NCBI GenBank assembly: GCA_934047225.1
Contig: OW204012.1
Span: 2,480,001 to 2,544,000, forward strand
Source: Ypsolopha sequella
Lineage: Eukaryota; Arthropoda; Insecta; Lepidoptera; Ypsolophidae
Direction of reading: 5' to 3'
DNA: 64,000 nt
Both the position numbers and the translations under genes were made by a program. A model generated the notes under the pieces. The model saw only the letters and a program-made list of their open reading frames with translations. It ran no database searches and had not been told where the DNA came from. Of the stretch, positions 21,210-32,999 are shown piece after piece; position 1 is the first letter of the stretch, and each line of letters starts with the position of its first letter.

Positions 21210-21776
21210 GATCCTCGGCAACCTGGGGAAGCTTCGCCAATCCTGTGGTGAACTCTAGGTCACCTCTTGGGATTCGAGTTTACCTTTATAGTACTAATAC
21301 AAAATTACTATGTTTTTTTGTTGTTTTCCTCAATTTGATGTTCCTGTACATTATAATCCGCCGTTTTCGGTAATCCGCCAGTAGTCCGGATTTTTTGTTG
21401 GAGGACTAGCGAGAGGGTACTGTATACCTATATAATGTTTGTGGGAAAGTACAAGTGATTTTCTGTTCATTATGTATATGAGAATTCATTAATTTCTCAT
21501 AATTCTACATAACACAACAATCATGAAGTAATTAAGTTAAATTCTGTGTTGGAGTGTCGATAACAAGTGTTTTCTAATCTTGTTCTTGAAGACTGATATT
21601 CATGGCGCTTCATGGACGTGTTATAGCTAGCTATTTCATAAGCACGCAATACTCACAGTGAAAGAAGGCAAGGGTGAAGGGGCTGCACTTCCAGTAATTT
21701 AACTTTGGGTCACTAATCCAGCGAAGGTTCGGAAAAAAAGTGAAGTTAGGATTTTACAAAAAAAAGGTCAAGTGCG

Positions 21777-22220
21777 AGTAGGGCTCATTTCCTAAGGGTT
21801 CAGTATGTATGACCAACTTACGATCTATTCAACTCTCTAGGCATATATCGGTGGCATTTCGTTTTTCCTCAATTAATTAAACATCATACAAGATTGATCT
21901 TGTTCAACAACAAGTTTTTTCAATATATAAATCTTTTTGTAACTTCTGTAAGTTGAATTCATAATTAATTATTTAAAAATGGATAGACTTACATGAGTTA
22001 TCACTTGTTTCCTGAGGGTTCCGTATATATGACCAACTTAATCTATTCAACTCTCTAGGCATATATTGGTGGCATTTCGTTTTTCCTCAATTAATTAAAC
22101 ATCATATAAGATTGATCTTGTTCAACAAAAAGTTTTTTCAATATATAAATCTTTTTGTAACTTCTGTAAGTTGAATTCTTAATTAATTATTTAAAAATGG
22201 ATAGACTTACATGAGTTATC
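21777..22220. repeat. Tandem duplication of about 220 bp
   Basis: The stretch from 'gaccaactta' at 21811 to 'gatagacttacatgagttatc' at about 22001 is repeated almost exactly from 22031 to about 22220, with small differences (for example, loss of 'cg' after gaccaactta). It is non-coding and AT-rich. Confidence 0.85.
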
Positions 22221-22312
22221 TCGCGGACATGTTTCGAATTCTTTCCGAATTCTTTCTCAGTCAGTGCACAGTATTTCCCTGACAATAATTATGGTGCAAT
22301 CAATGCAATCTA

Positions 22313-22660
22313 CCAGGTGGTAGAGCTGATGCCGGGCTCGACTGTGGAGGTACCACCATCTTACTTGGAGACCCCCTCGAAGTAATTCGGGGGAGAGTAA
22401 GAGGACAGCTCACAGGCAAAAAACCAGGAAGCCCACCATGCCTGGGACTGATGGATGGCAGTATATCCGTCCCTAATAGCCGGGCCTTATATGAAACAGA
22501 CTGGTGACGGGCAGCGGCGTCACTGGTCCGAGGGTTCCGGCACCGTGCTCACCAACCCGAGTGTGGGCAATTCTTCCAGGATGACCGCCGGGAGTGGCAA
22601 AGTCCTGGAAAGGCTTATGTCCGGCAGTGGACGAACTAGGCTGATGGATGGATGATGGAT
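22313..22660 (+). repeat. LINE 3'-end fragment, family L-gatgg, copy 2
   Basis: It runs from ggtggtagagctgatgccgg to a (gatg)n tail at 22640-22662. It is nearly identical to 45990-46350 and inverted relative to 41645-42005. The open frame inside has no retrotransposon motif. Confidence 0.8.
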
Positions 22661-23260
22661 GGAATCAATGCTTTGAGAATGCCTGTCTCATGTTGCTAAA
22701 ACAAATACAAACACCACATACAAAAAATATGCATTTATTTATTTATTTATTTATTTTATTGATTGGGAAACAAACAGTTTTCTTAACACATAATACAAAT
22801 AACAATAAATTAATCTTAAAACCAAACAAGTTTCCACATAAATCTTGCAAGTAAATAAATTTATGTGTTTTATTTTAAATTTATTTTAATTATATTTAAA
22901 TTTATTTATATATGAAATGGGGGTTCCACACAATAACTTTTTGGTACTTTTTTAAGCTTTCCTTATTTCTTTTGTTTATTTATTAATACTAAAACAGTAA
23001 AGCTATCCTCTATTTTAATACGGCAAATAATGTTAGTAAACAACTTTGTAACCTAAGTGATGAAATATGATGTAAGAAATCATTTTTATACAAATACATT
23101 TTGGTTTAAACTAATAAAAGTGAACTCACGTACATTAATATGTTTAATTGTGCAGCAAAAATTGCAGTTGAACATATATTTCATCACTTTTAGGTTATAA
23201 AGTTGTTTACAAATATTATTTGCCCTTTATAGAATTAAATGAGACTTGAGGATAATTCAT
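22661..23260. other. AT-rich intron sequence with a (ttta)n tract and an inverted pair
   Basis: 22735-22760 is a (tttattta)n tract, probably a LINE tail. About 23020-23075 (cggcaaataatgttagtaaac...gatgaaatat) and 23170-23225 are imperfect reverse complements, so this is probably a small foldback element next to the perfect palindrome. Confidence 0.5.
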
Positions 23261-23473
23261 GATTTATATAAAAACGGCTCACCTCAATACGTGTTATGAT
23301 CGGGAAAGCCGACCAGTTTCAGCAGATTTAGACTGCCTTCATCTGGGCGAGTAAAGACGTTAAGAGGCGTAAACGTCTTTACTCGCCCAGATGAAGGCAG
23401 TCTAAATCTGCTGAAACTGGTCGGCTTTCCCGATCATAACACGTATTGAGGTGAGCCGTTTTTATATAAATCA
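23261..23473. repeat. Perfect palindrome, 101-bp arms, 10-bp loop (MITE family M1, copy 1)
   Basis: The left arm 23261-23361 begins gatttatataaaaacggctc. The right arm 23372-23473 is its exact reverse complement as far as I can read. The ends cggctcacctca and the inner block 'gccgaccagtttcagcag' recur at 23841-24190, and partly at 32226. It ends about 170 bases before exon 2. Confidence 0.9.
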
Positions 23474-23644
23474 TTATTTGCCCTATTAAAATAGGGTATA
23501 GGTTTTCACTCGATATATTTTGGCCCACGGTATGGGGCCGTCATCAGTCAAATCAATTTGGTACTTTGGGACCCTAAATTAAATTAGGTAGGTACTAGGT
23601 ATACTGTATTTATAAAATGCTATAATTGAATATTTGCTTTACAG

Positions 23645-23802
23645 AGTTCCTTAACGACCATCAGTATGAGGGAATGGATGTTGATGATGCCCAAATACTT
23701 GCTGAAGAGATCAGAGAAATGATCCTAAAAAAAAGGGAGGAGCGAAACAGAATTAATCGTGTGAAGATAGAAGGAGACACCAATATAAATACCAACAATG
23801 AT
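23645..23802 (+). CDS. Plus-strand zinc-finger gene, exon 2
   Basis: The acceptor ttgctttacag is followed by 158 nt that translate, after completing the Glu codon from exon 1, as FLNDHQYEGMDVDDAQILAE, then EIREMILKKREERNRINRVK and IEGDTNINTNND. The donor is gat|gtaagt at 23803. It enters in phase 1 and leaves in phase 0, so it fits both exon 1 and exon 3 or 3b. The peptide is a charged, probably helical linker (EEIREMILKKREERNR) ending in a short acidic-polar stretch. No known domain is recognised. The exon is flanked by two copies of the same MITE family, the right one only 38 bases beyond the donor. Confidence 0.75.
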
Positions 23803-23840
23803 GTAAGTGCAGACATATTCATTTTAATTTGATTACTGCA

Positions 23841-24190
23841 GGCTCACCTCAGTAAGTATTTTTGATCAGGATAGCCGACCAGTTTCAGCAGATTCAGACT
23901 GCCTTCTTCAGGGCGAGTGAAGACGTTGCGCCTCGCACTGCGGACTAGCGCTTTGCGAGGCGGAATATTGTCGCGTAAGCTGGGGCTCTATCGCGTAATT
24001 CTCATTTGTATCAACTTCAAGCAAATGCATGCGAAATTCAACGCGTGCAAAAGAGATGGCATGTTAGGCGGGCGTCGTCGCACGCACGTCAAATTTCAAT
24101 CTCAAGTTGATGTTGATGAAAATGAAATTACGCGGTAGACCCACTGGTCGGCTTTCCCGATCAAAAATACCTAGTTGCTGAGGTGAGCCG
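23841..24190. repeat. MITE family M1, copy 2
   Basis: Inverted ends: ggctcacctcagtaagtatt at 23841 and the reverse complement (cggctcacctcagcaac...) at 24190, followed by the shared 'gccgaccagt'. The interior is GC-rich and unrelated to copy 1. A 73-codon open frame inside is not credited. Confidence 0.8.
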
Positions 24191-24563
24191 TTTTGCAATT
24201 TAATTTATTTATAAACAAAAATCCACAGCGTTACAAAAAAAATTGACATGAATAATATTGTTTATCTAATAATCATGTTTTATCCTCAAGTATTTAATTG
24301 GATAATATTTTTTTTTTACTTAAATTTAAAATCCAAATAATGGTATACTCTGCGTTACTTTGGGGACATAATTAAGCTATCTGCACCGGCGTGAGTTTTA
24401 GAATTAGCAGGTAATGAGTTATATATTGTTAGAATGAAATGGTCAAGCGGGTCAAACATAGAGCAAGACCCAATAATTTATCTGAAAAAATGCCTTGAAA
24501 ACGCTGCTACTGGTAACACCTTACACTGTTTGTATTAACTTGACTTTGTGTTGTTTTAGCACA
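24191..24563. other. Intron sequence, nothing recognised
   Basis: AT-rich unique-looking sequence between the MITE and the minisatellite. No open frame or repeat was seen. Confidence 0.4.
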
Positions 24564-26935
24564 GGGATGGGCAAATAATATTATGCGCGGGCCAATAATA
24601 TTAGTGGGATGGGATAATGTTAGTGGGATGGGATATTATTAGTGGGATGGGATAATATTAGTGGGATGGGATAATATTAGTGGGATGGGATAATGTTAGT
24701 GGGATGGGATAATATTAGTGGGATGCGATAATATTAGAAGGATGAGATAGTATTAGTGGGATGGGATAATATTAGTAGGATGGGATAATATTAGTGGGAT
24801 GGGATGATATTAGTGGGATGGGATAATATTAGTGGGATGGGATAATATTAGAAGGATGGGATAGCATTAGTGGGATGGGATGATATTAGTGGGATGGGAT
24901 AATATTAGAAGGATGGGATAGCATTAGTGGGATGGGATGATATTAGTGGGATGGGATAATATTAGAAGGATGGGATAGCATTAGTGGGATGGGATGATAT
25001 TAGTGGGATGGGATAATATTAGTGGGATGGGATAATATTAGTGGGATGGGATAGTATTAGTGGGATGGGATGATATTAGTGGGATGGGATAATATAAGTG
25101 GGATGGGATAATATTAGAAGGATGGGATAGCATTAGTGGGATGGGATGATATTAGTGGGATGGGATAATATTAGTGGGATGGGATAATGTTAGTGGGATG
25201 GGATAATATTAGTGGGATGCGATAATATTAGAAGGATGAGATAGTATTAGTGGGATGGGATAATATTAGTGGGATGGGATAATATTAGTGGGATGGGATA
25301 ATGTTAGTGGGATGGGATAATATTAGTGGGATGGGATAATATTAGTAGGATGGGATAATATTAGTGGGATGGGATGATATTAGTGGGATGGGATAATATT
25401 AGTGGGATGGGATAATATTAGAAGGATGGGATAGCATTAGTGGGATGGGATGATATTAGTGGGATGGGATAATATTAGAAGGATGGGATAGCATTAGTGG
25501 GATGGGATGATATTAGTGGGATGGGATAATATTAGTGGGATGGGATAATATTAGTGGGATGGGATAGCATTAGTGGGATGGGATGATATTAGTGGGATGG
25601 GATAATATTAGTGGGATGGGATAATATTAGTGGGATGGGATAATATTAGAAGGATGGGATAGCATTAGTGGGATGGGATGATATTAGTGGGATGGGATAA
25701 TATTAGTGGGATGGGATAATATTAGTGGGATGGGATAATATTAGAAGGATGGGATAGCATTAGTGGGATGGGATGATATTAGTGGGATGGGATAATATTA
25801 GAAGGATGGGATAGCATTAGTGGGATGGGATGATATTAGTGGGATGGGATAATATTAGAGGGATGGGATAGCATTAGTGGGATGGGATGATATTAGTGGG
25901 ATGGGATAATATTAGAAGGATGGGATAGCATTAGTGGGATGGGATGATATTAGTGGGATGGGATAATATTAGAAGGATGGGATAGCATTAGTGGGATGGG
26001 ATGATATTAGTGGGATGGGATAATATTAGTGGGATGGGATAATATTAGAAGGATGGGATAGCATTAGTGGGATGGGATGATATTAGTGGGATGGGATAAT
26101 ATAAGAAGGATGGGATAGCATTAGTGGGATGGGATGATATTAGTGGGATGGGATAATATTAGTGGGATGGGATAATATTAGTGGGATGGGATAATATTAG
26201 AAGGATGGGATAGCATTAGTGGGATGGGATGATATTAGTGGGATGGGATAATATTAGTGGGATGGGATAATATTAGTGGGATGGGATAATATTAGAAGGA
26301 TTGGATATTATTAGTGGGATGGGATAATATTAGTGGGATGGGATAGTATTAGTGGGATGGGATAATATTAGTGGGATGGGATAATATTAGTGGGATGGGA
26401 TAATATTAGTGGGATGGGATAATGTTAGTGGGATGGGATAATATTAGTGGGATGCGATAATATTAGAAGGATGAGATAGTATTAGTGGGATGGGATAATA
26501 TTAGTAGGATGGGATAATATTAGTGGGATGGGATGATATTAGTGGGATGGGATAATATTAGTGGGATGGGATAATATTAGAAGGATGGGATAGCATTAGT
26601 GGGATGGGATGATATTAGTGGGATGGGATAATATTAGAAGGATGGGATAGCATTAGTGGGATGGGATGATATTAGTGGGATGGGATAATATTAGTGGGAT
26701 GGGATAATATTAGTGGGATGGGATAATATTAGAAGGATGGGATAGCATTAGTGGGATGGGATGATATTAGTGGGATGGGATAATATTAGTGGGATGGGAT
26801 AATATTAGAAGGATGGGATAGTATTAGTGGGATGGGATAATATAAGTGGGATGGGATAATATTAGAAGGATTGGATATTATTAGTGGGATGGGATAATAT
26901 TAGTGGGATGGGATAATATTAGTGGGATGGGATAA
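24564..26935 (+). repeat. Minisatellite of about 19-bp units (gggatgggataatattagt), about 125 copies
   Basis: The unit gggatgggataatattagt repeats for 2.37 kb, with recurring variants (…ttagaa, gatagcatt, gatgatatt, gataatgtt, gatgcgat) arranged in repeated blocks. The first, diverged unit reads cagggatgggcaaataatat followed by tatgcgcgggcc. This resembles the end of an hAT transposon and may be the seed (inference). The G-rich strand is the sense strand of the plus gene, and the array ends 90 bases before exon 3. Each pair of units offers four GGG runs. Confidence 0.95.
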
Positions 26936-27025
26936 CGGCACCGATGCCTCAGGGCACGATTCCTACTTGAGTACGGGACCTGTTTTTTTCTTCTTTTGGG
27001 TGTTGCTTACTTTATCTACCCCCAG

Positions 27026-27170
27026 GATGGTATGGAAGACAACAATCCCCAGCTGATCAACATTGGCATCAAAGAAGAACCGAAGTTATCGGCTGACTTG
27101 GAGTTAATAAAGAGGCAAGTAGGATCGTGGCGGGTGATCCTGGTACGACTTCCCACTTACACATACACAG
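27026..27170 (+). CDS. Plus-strand zinc-finger gene, exon 3 (KEEP linker, first copy)
   Basis: The acceptor tctacccccag precedes 145 nt reading DGMEDNNPQLINIGIKEEPK, then LSADLELIKRQVGSWRVILV and RLPTYTYT plus one base. The donor is acag|gtaatt. It enters in phase 0 (from exon 2) and leaves in phase 1 (to exon 4). The NIGIKEEPK motif is the hallmark acidic linker of many lepidopteran C2H2 proteins. A near-identical exon (3b) lies at 36146-36290 with the same borders and phases. The two differ by scattered replacements (for example LSADLELIK against MPANLESIK), so this is an exon duplication with divergence and neither copy is obviously broken. Confidence 0.8.
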
Positions 27171-27814
27171 GTAATTTGAAGGCATCATTGTCATATTCTT
27201 TATTTTATAGTCAAAATTCAAGGCCTCCTTGCCCGATACTACAAAAAAAAGTACACTATAGGGATAAAGTTTAATGTCATTATATAAAGGGTGGTCCAAC
27301 CAAATCGCACGACGTTAATTGTAAATAAAACAAAAAGTTTTCAGAGAATAATCTCAATACTTTTTATTATGAATTATGATAGAAGGATCTATGATAATTA
27401 TGTGTGAAACAAAATATCGGCCAAACGCTCGCCATGGCTTCGTTGGCATACCTCTATCCGATGGTCGATATTTTCAATGACTAATAACATAATTGAGGTT
27501 CAAAACACTTGAAAAAGTTCGCTGTATTTGTTGGAAAATGTGCCGAAAAACAGCGAATAATTCCAAAATGTTACCCTCTTTTTTCCTTAATGTTTTAGCT
27601 GCCATCACAGAAGTGGTGTTAAAGTTGAACATCAATTCTTGTAAAATGTAGTGAGTACCAATAAGTACTGACAGTCCCGGGATTCCCGTTCCTGTCTCGG
27701 TACCGGTACTACAACTACAAACCTTATTTAATGTCGCATTACCGAAATTAAATATAGAAAAGAGTACATCCGTTTCTCTTTTCGAGCACTGAACCCTAAA
27801 TAATGTTGTTTTAG
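27171..27814. other. Intron 3 of the plus gene with a possible transposon fragment
   Basis: The first and last parts match the intron after exon 3b (ttctttattttatagtcaaaa near the start; tttcgagcactgaaccctaa at the end). The middle, about 27285-27475, has a minus-strand reading IDHRIEVCQRSHGERLADIL that resembles the C-terminus of a transposase, but the family was not pinned down. Confidence 0.4.
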
Positions 27815-27942
27815 ATGTAATGCAAGACAATGTTGAAGATGATCAAAGGGAATCCGATGACCTCACAACACCTGAGGAACCGATCCCTGCAGGAAGTGAA
27901 CACGCTGAGATGGCGGAAGACCCTGCAGATATTAAATATTTT
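27815..27942 (+). CDS. Plus-strand zinc-finger gene, exon 4 (acidic, first copy)
   Basis: The acceptor atgttgttttag is followed by 128 nt reading, after the split Asp codon, VMQDNVEDDQRESDDLTTPE, then EPIPAGSEHAEMAEDPADIK and YF. The donor is ttt|gtaagt. It enters in phase 1 and leaves in phase 0. It is a strongly acidic segment without a known fold. The exon and both of its splice neighbourhoods are repeated at 38581-38714 (exon 4b). Because exon pair 3+4 enters and leaves in phase 0, one or both pairs can be used without changing the reading frame. Confidence 0.78.
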
Positions 27943-28618
27943 GTAAGTGCAAATGTTCTATAACTCACTTCACGACCCGCCACGCTTGGTTGTAGCATAG
28001 ACTTTGTATTACTACGTATATACTAGCAGTTCCCATACATCAGTTTGTAGCCACAAAAACGGTGTAAAACTCTTAACGAAATCTAGATGGCGTTGCTCAA
28101 TCTTCTAACGAACACGATACTAAAAAATACCGATTGGTGACGCTAGTGGCACAGCGATGTCACGTAATATGAAAATAATTCCCACTCCGATAATAGATGG
28201 CGCTGAAATATTCACTGTTAATAGAATAGAATAGAATAATGATTTATTAAAGCATCAAAGGCTCAAACTTTGTTAGTACAACTTAAAAAATAAAATAATA
28301 AATGTGAGTAAAAATTACAATCAAAAAATGAAAATAAAGATACAAAAAAGACAAATTTAGGGAAAGTGGTGTGTTCGTTATTTCCTCACCCCCCCCCCCC
28401 CCCCGATGTTTCGCAGCAATGACTCAAGTACGTACAGGCCAGTCTGCTTGCGATCATATTCAGAATGCTATTGGTGCTACCCCGCACCCTGCGCACCAGC
28501 GAAGCGCGTCTTTTGCGCATCGTTGCATAAAAACAACCTACTCGCACCCCCGTGAACATCCCTGATGCGCTGCAGAAGCGTGGTAGCCCCAACAGCACCC
28601 TGAAAGCATTATTATATT
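27943..28618. other. Intron sequence with a (tagaa)n LINE tail and a poly-C run
   Basis: The first 60 bases match the intron after exon 4b. 28215-28235 is (tagaa)n followed by LINE-tail-like sequence (minus orientation). 28388-28403 is a run of C. Open frames here are chance readings. Confidence 0.45.
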
Positions 28619-29335
28619 GTACAGGTCGACGCATGTAAAAAGAGCCCCAGACGCCCTGTGGTGGGGATACGTCTGCGCATGTGGTACACTCGCGGAAAAA
28701 AGTTATTTTATCTTTTATACTGATTAATTATAATCACTCGACTGATGATGGCCTCACTGATGAGGCCGAAATATATCGAAAAAATATAAAGTTTATCATT
28801 TTTTAATTATTATAATTGCTTAAAACTACAAATAAAAAGCTAATATAGCTAAAATTATATTTATTCATATACTGATCAATTATGTAACTTAATTTTTATC
28901 TGAGAATAGCGTCACTAATGTCTGTTTTGTAACAGGTTAGTAATAAAAAATCTAACTATTTATTCATGATTTATATTAAATATTTATAATTTATGATAAT
29001 GGTTTCACGCCTTCCTTAAATTATGTACTTTGCCTACATCAGCTTCCTTCCACATAAAACAATAAACGTCGTAAATATTTTTTCTTTCCTTTCTATGTAA
29101 AACCACCGTGGTACAATACAAGAAAATTATTTCCGTGTCTGTACTTTGCGGACCGACGAAACGTGGACACTGCGCTGCGATGCAAAGACGACTGACGAGC
29201 CAATCGCGTGGCAGTAAAGCCAGGCCGCGCGAAATTCCCCCGTCCCACCGCACCTCATACCGCCAAATTGACCGATAATTCGCCTACTGCGCAGGTACAT
29301 CTTTCGGAGCTCTTTTAACATGCGTCGACCTGTAC
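28619..29335. mobile_element. Non-autonomous element of about 717 bp with 25-bp inverted ends
   Basis: The left end gtacaggtcgacgcatgt, continuing with aaaagagc, is repeated inverted at 29309-29335 with one gap. No transposase is present. The right part has two short minus-strand frames without motifs. Confidence 0.55.
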
Positions 29336-29644
29336 GCGGAGGACGTTATAAGACTTTTGAGTATAGTTAGCCCACAGGCTGTTGCCAACTTAGCGCCATC
29401 TAGATTTTCTAAGCAAAGCTATTACAGCCACATTTTTACTTGGTAACCATAAGAGTTTACTTGCAGCCAATTAAACAAATTATGCTAATTTGCAACACTT
29501 GGCGACCCCTAGTGTTCAATTCAATTCAAACCTGTTTTATCTGGCTTCTTTAAATGTGTCTCCGCACATTAGTTCCGCCAATATCTTGTTATAAGCGAAA
29601 AGACTCATAGGAAGCTAGTGTTGTAACGACGCGTAAAAAATTTG

Positions 29645-30251
29645 CTATCAATCAATCAATCATAAGTTTATTTGTCCGAAAGCATGTTACAAAAGTTTTT
29701 ACGTTAAATGTTACATGTACATGATAGTTCCAATGCTATCTGCCAGGCCAGCATACAAATATTTTAAAGTAATCAATTATTTACAATGAATTTATCACTT
29801 AAAAGTTAACCTACCAAAACAAATAAAATCAAGTATTTTACATGTCCAATTTACTTAATTTTATAATGTGAAAAAAAACAATGTCAATTTATTCCTAATA
29901 TAATAAAATAAAACAAAACAGCACAATTCAAATACCAATGTCATTGTCTTCTAAAAACTATTTAACGCTGTAATACGATTTCTTTTTTAGGATCTTGAAG
30001 ACTGTCGCTCTAAATTGTCTTTGTGGTAACTCTTTTATTTTATCTGGTAGTTTATTGTAAAGCGTTATTGCCATACTGTAGATGCTATTGCTATGAAGTT
30101 TAGAGTTAGAAGGTGGCATTGTAAGTTGTATCCTATTACGAAGTCTACTTGACACATATTTAGTCTCCTGAAAATACTTGTAGTTAAAGGAGACGGTCAA
30201 TTCCCCATAAGCAGAATGCCTTAAGAGTGTACACAAATATATTGTGGTCAA
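29645..30251 (-). pseudogene. 5'-truncated LINE: C-terminus of reverse transcriptase plus 3' UTR
   Basis: On the minus strand, 30251-29958 reads ...RNRIQLTMPPSNSKLHSNSI, then YSMAITLYNKLPDKIKELPQ and FRATVFKILKKKSYYSVK before the stop. 'LYNKLPDKIKEL...F+..+KKLL...YYSV' is the characteristic C-terminus of CR1/jockey-like reverse transcriptases. The 3' UTR follows to a (gatt)n tail at about 29645-29660. The catalytic part is missing. It lies in an intron of the plus gene, opposite its strand. Confidence 0.75.
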
Positions 30252-31233
30252 TGATAAAGAACAAATTCAAAATAACACGGTTTGCTTATCCATTTAAAAC
30301 GGACACCATCTTATAATAACTTTTTATGATAAATCGTTTTTATTTTGAGGTTATTTTCATATGGCATTGCGAAAATAAACTTAAGCGCGTTTGAAACGTT
30401 CATAGTTGTAACAATGTTTCACGACGATTCTGATATATTTAAAAGGGTCATGCTCAAATGTAATCTCTATCAGAATCCAGAAGAAAAGCATGAATCGTGA
30501 AATAAAAAGCTGTGACTGCCGATTGCGTCACGCATGACTCTATCAAAGCACGCTGGAAGCGTAGTTGGTGGACTATTTGGTAGATGGCGCCCTTTTGTTT
30601 CGTTCGGTGTTCGCTCTCATGACTGGCTGCGACATTAAGTACTTATATAATTTTAATATGTGTGTCCGTGTTATTATGAAAGTGAAACTAGCTACGAATA
30701 AATCTAACAGAAATTATAGTATAAATTTATTTCATGTACGCCATTGTACGCGGTTAAGGCCGATTCTGACCATCTCCTTTTACGAAAAGAAGACACTCCA
30801 GGATATAGACTGAAGGGAGTGGAAATATTCCCAGGTTTTTGAAATGGGGTCTACAACTGTCCCAGGGTTTGATACCTGTTATAGCCCTTCTACATTTCTT
30901 TTGCATCTTAAATATGCAATCACTATCTGTAGAATTTCCCCAAAAGATTATTCCGTATGATGATGTATTATGCCTTGATGTATGGGAGTTGTTGGTCTAT
31001 ACGTAGTAATACTTAGGTAGTATATGGTTGGAGTAGTACATTCACTTATACCAGAGAATATAAAGTATTACTACGTCAAGAAGCGACACTGACCTCCCCG
31101 CGCGAGTTTATCGTCCCCCGCGTTCCCCCGCAAGTTAGTGGCAAATCTGGAGGCAGGCAGAGCTCGAGTACCACTCGTTCACTGCGCGCGTATTTTGTTT
31201 TTTGTTTTATTACGATACTGATTTTTAATTAAT
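30252..31233. other. Intron sequence, no gene; short inverted pair
   Basis: AT-rich. tacgtagtaatact at about 31000 and agtattactacgt at about 31065 form an inverted pair that may be a small MITE. No coding frame is credible. Confidence 0.35.
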
Positions 31234-31392
31234 ATGGTCTGTTTTTGTGGTGTTTATGGATGCATTTAAAATGGAGCAAAAAATAAAGAACGGAGATTTT
31301 TTAAATTTCCTGCCGATGAACTAAAGCAAGGCATTTTCTTTTATGTATTGGTTTAGGACGTTAACTGCAACTCTCAAACAGTTGGTAAGAAT
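31234..31392 (+). pseudogene. THAP-domain exon relic
   Basis: The ATG at 31234 reads MVCFCGVYGCI, then a TAA, then NGAKNKERRFFKFPADELKQ. 'C-x-C-x-V-x-G-C ... FFKFP' is the start of a THAP zinc finger. The next bases, in a shifted frame, give YWFRTL, where the family has a conserved Trp. A possible donor ttg|gtaaga follows at about 31383. One stop and one frameshift mark it as dead. It may come from a THAP transposon such as a P element or from a host THAP gene. It is unlike the THAP domain at 17380. Confidence 0.5.
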
Positions 31393-32692
31393 TTCAACAT
31401 TAAGGTTGAAATTTAAAAAATCGAATTATCTTGTGTGACCGTTCAAGCTGAGCAAATTTCAACATGTCCTAAAAAATATGTATTTGTGCCCGAAGTACCA
31501 CGCTAAAATTTAGGAAGAGAATCATATAAGTTGCTGAATTATAATGTTGTCCCTCTCGATCGACGACGCTCACACGCTTGCTGCCAGCCCTAGAGTAGCT
31601 CACGCACACACACAAGCGTGTGCGGACAAGCCAGTGCGCACGCGAGAGTGTAGGTAAATAACTTGAGCACGAGGTATAGAGGGGGTGTGCTTATACGTTG
31701 TTTTTACAAACAAAAACAAGAAAAAGAAAATTTGCTATAAAAAATTAATTTTTGAGTTTTTCTTTTTTTTATATATCAAAAAACTATTAAGAAGCAGAAT
31801 ATTTATTAGGTATTTTTCCAAAAGCGCTCTTTGACGATTTTCCCGCCAAAATTAGAAAAAATACAAAAAAAATAACAAAGGAAAATATATGAATGAATTT
31901 TAAATTTAAAAATAATTTAAAGTTTTTTCCAAACATACTTTTAGTCCATACAATCATAATATATAATTATAATTTTTAACGTAAAATTATGTTAATAATA
32001 AATAAAAAAAATACCTTTGTGCCTTTCGATCCAAGATGCATTTAAGGGTTAAAGCGAACCTGCATTCAATGGTTAAATATTTTATTGCTTTTCGAAGAAA
32101 TATAAGCACGAAACACCTTTTTCAGTACAAAAAAGGGCATTTTTCAACATGACGCGGGGAATTTACAAAAGTACCTCTGGCAACACTGTTAATTAGCAGA
32201 TAGTAAAAGTTATTGATGTAAACAACGGCTCACCTCAAATACTACAATCGAAATAGCCGAAATAACAAAAAATATTATGGTTTTGTTCCCCACAACAAAT
32301 AAAGTTGTAACAAAATCCACGATTTCCTACTTCAACTTACTTTTTAGTAGCAGTTAGCCAATAGTCGCAAAAAGTTTAATGTATTCATGTACACATGTTC
32401 TAAAATGCGACTATATAAAAAAAACATAACTTCTGTGTGATCAGTCCGATTGCTTGAGGAAACTTCAAGAGCCAAAGTATTCCCAATTGTATGTAAGCAA
32501 TTGTACTGTACCTGCGACAAAGTAAAGGATAATTTTTGTTACCCATCATAGGGTAACTGCTTGGGCTTTACGACATTGTTGTTGCACGAAATCCTATGCT
32601 TCGACAGGCCTGTCTCACTTGGTCACATGACCCGCTAAACATACATGCGGCAGCGCACCCCCTCGAGGGCATTCGAGTCGGTTGAGTCACAA
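31393..32692. other. Intron sequence, nothing firm
   Basis: 31590-31660 is GC-rich with cacacacaagcgtgtg-type repeats. 32226-32265 is a partial end of MITE family M1 (cggctcacctcaaatac). Otherwise AT-rich, with no open frame. Confidence 0.4.
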
Positions 32693-32880
32693 AATAACCA
32701 CTTACAGAAGGTTCACTCCGCATAACTAGCGAAAACAGGCGCACGCATACATAGACGCGTACGTACGACGACCTCGGATGAAGTCGGTCGAATGCCAATA
32801 CGAAATTCTGCCGAGATCATCATACGTACGCGTCTATGCATGTGTGTGTCTGTTTGCGCTCGTTGTATGGAGTCGGCCTT
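32693..32880. repeat. Foldback MITE family, copy 2 (see 15012-15185)
   Basis: It begins cacaaaataaccacttacag and contains the inverted arms atagacgcgtacgtacgacg and catacgtacgcgtctatgca. The two short open frames over it are translations of the palindrome. Confidence 0.8.
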
Positions 32881-32999
32881 CTGTTAGTATCTATTTTGTG
32901 GTTGAGTGCTGCGCGTGCGCTCATATGATACTCGCTGATATTACGATAGGTACCTACATGCGTCTATGTACGCGATACATGTTTATGTACATTATGAAT

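Noticed and set aside
23917..24138. 73-codon frame between exons 2 and 3
   Set aside because: It lies wholly inside MITE copy 23841-24190.
24564..26935. Interstitial telomere repeat (unit contains ttagtggg)
   Set aside because: The insect telomere unit is TTAGG; no run of it occurs, and the 19-bp unit is different.
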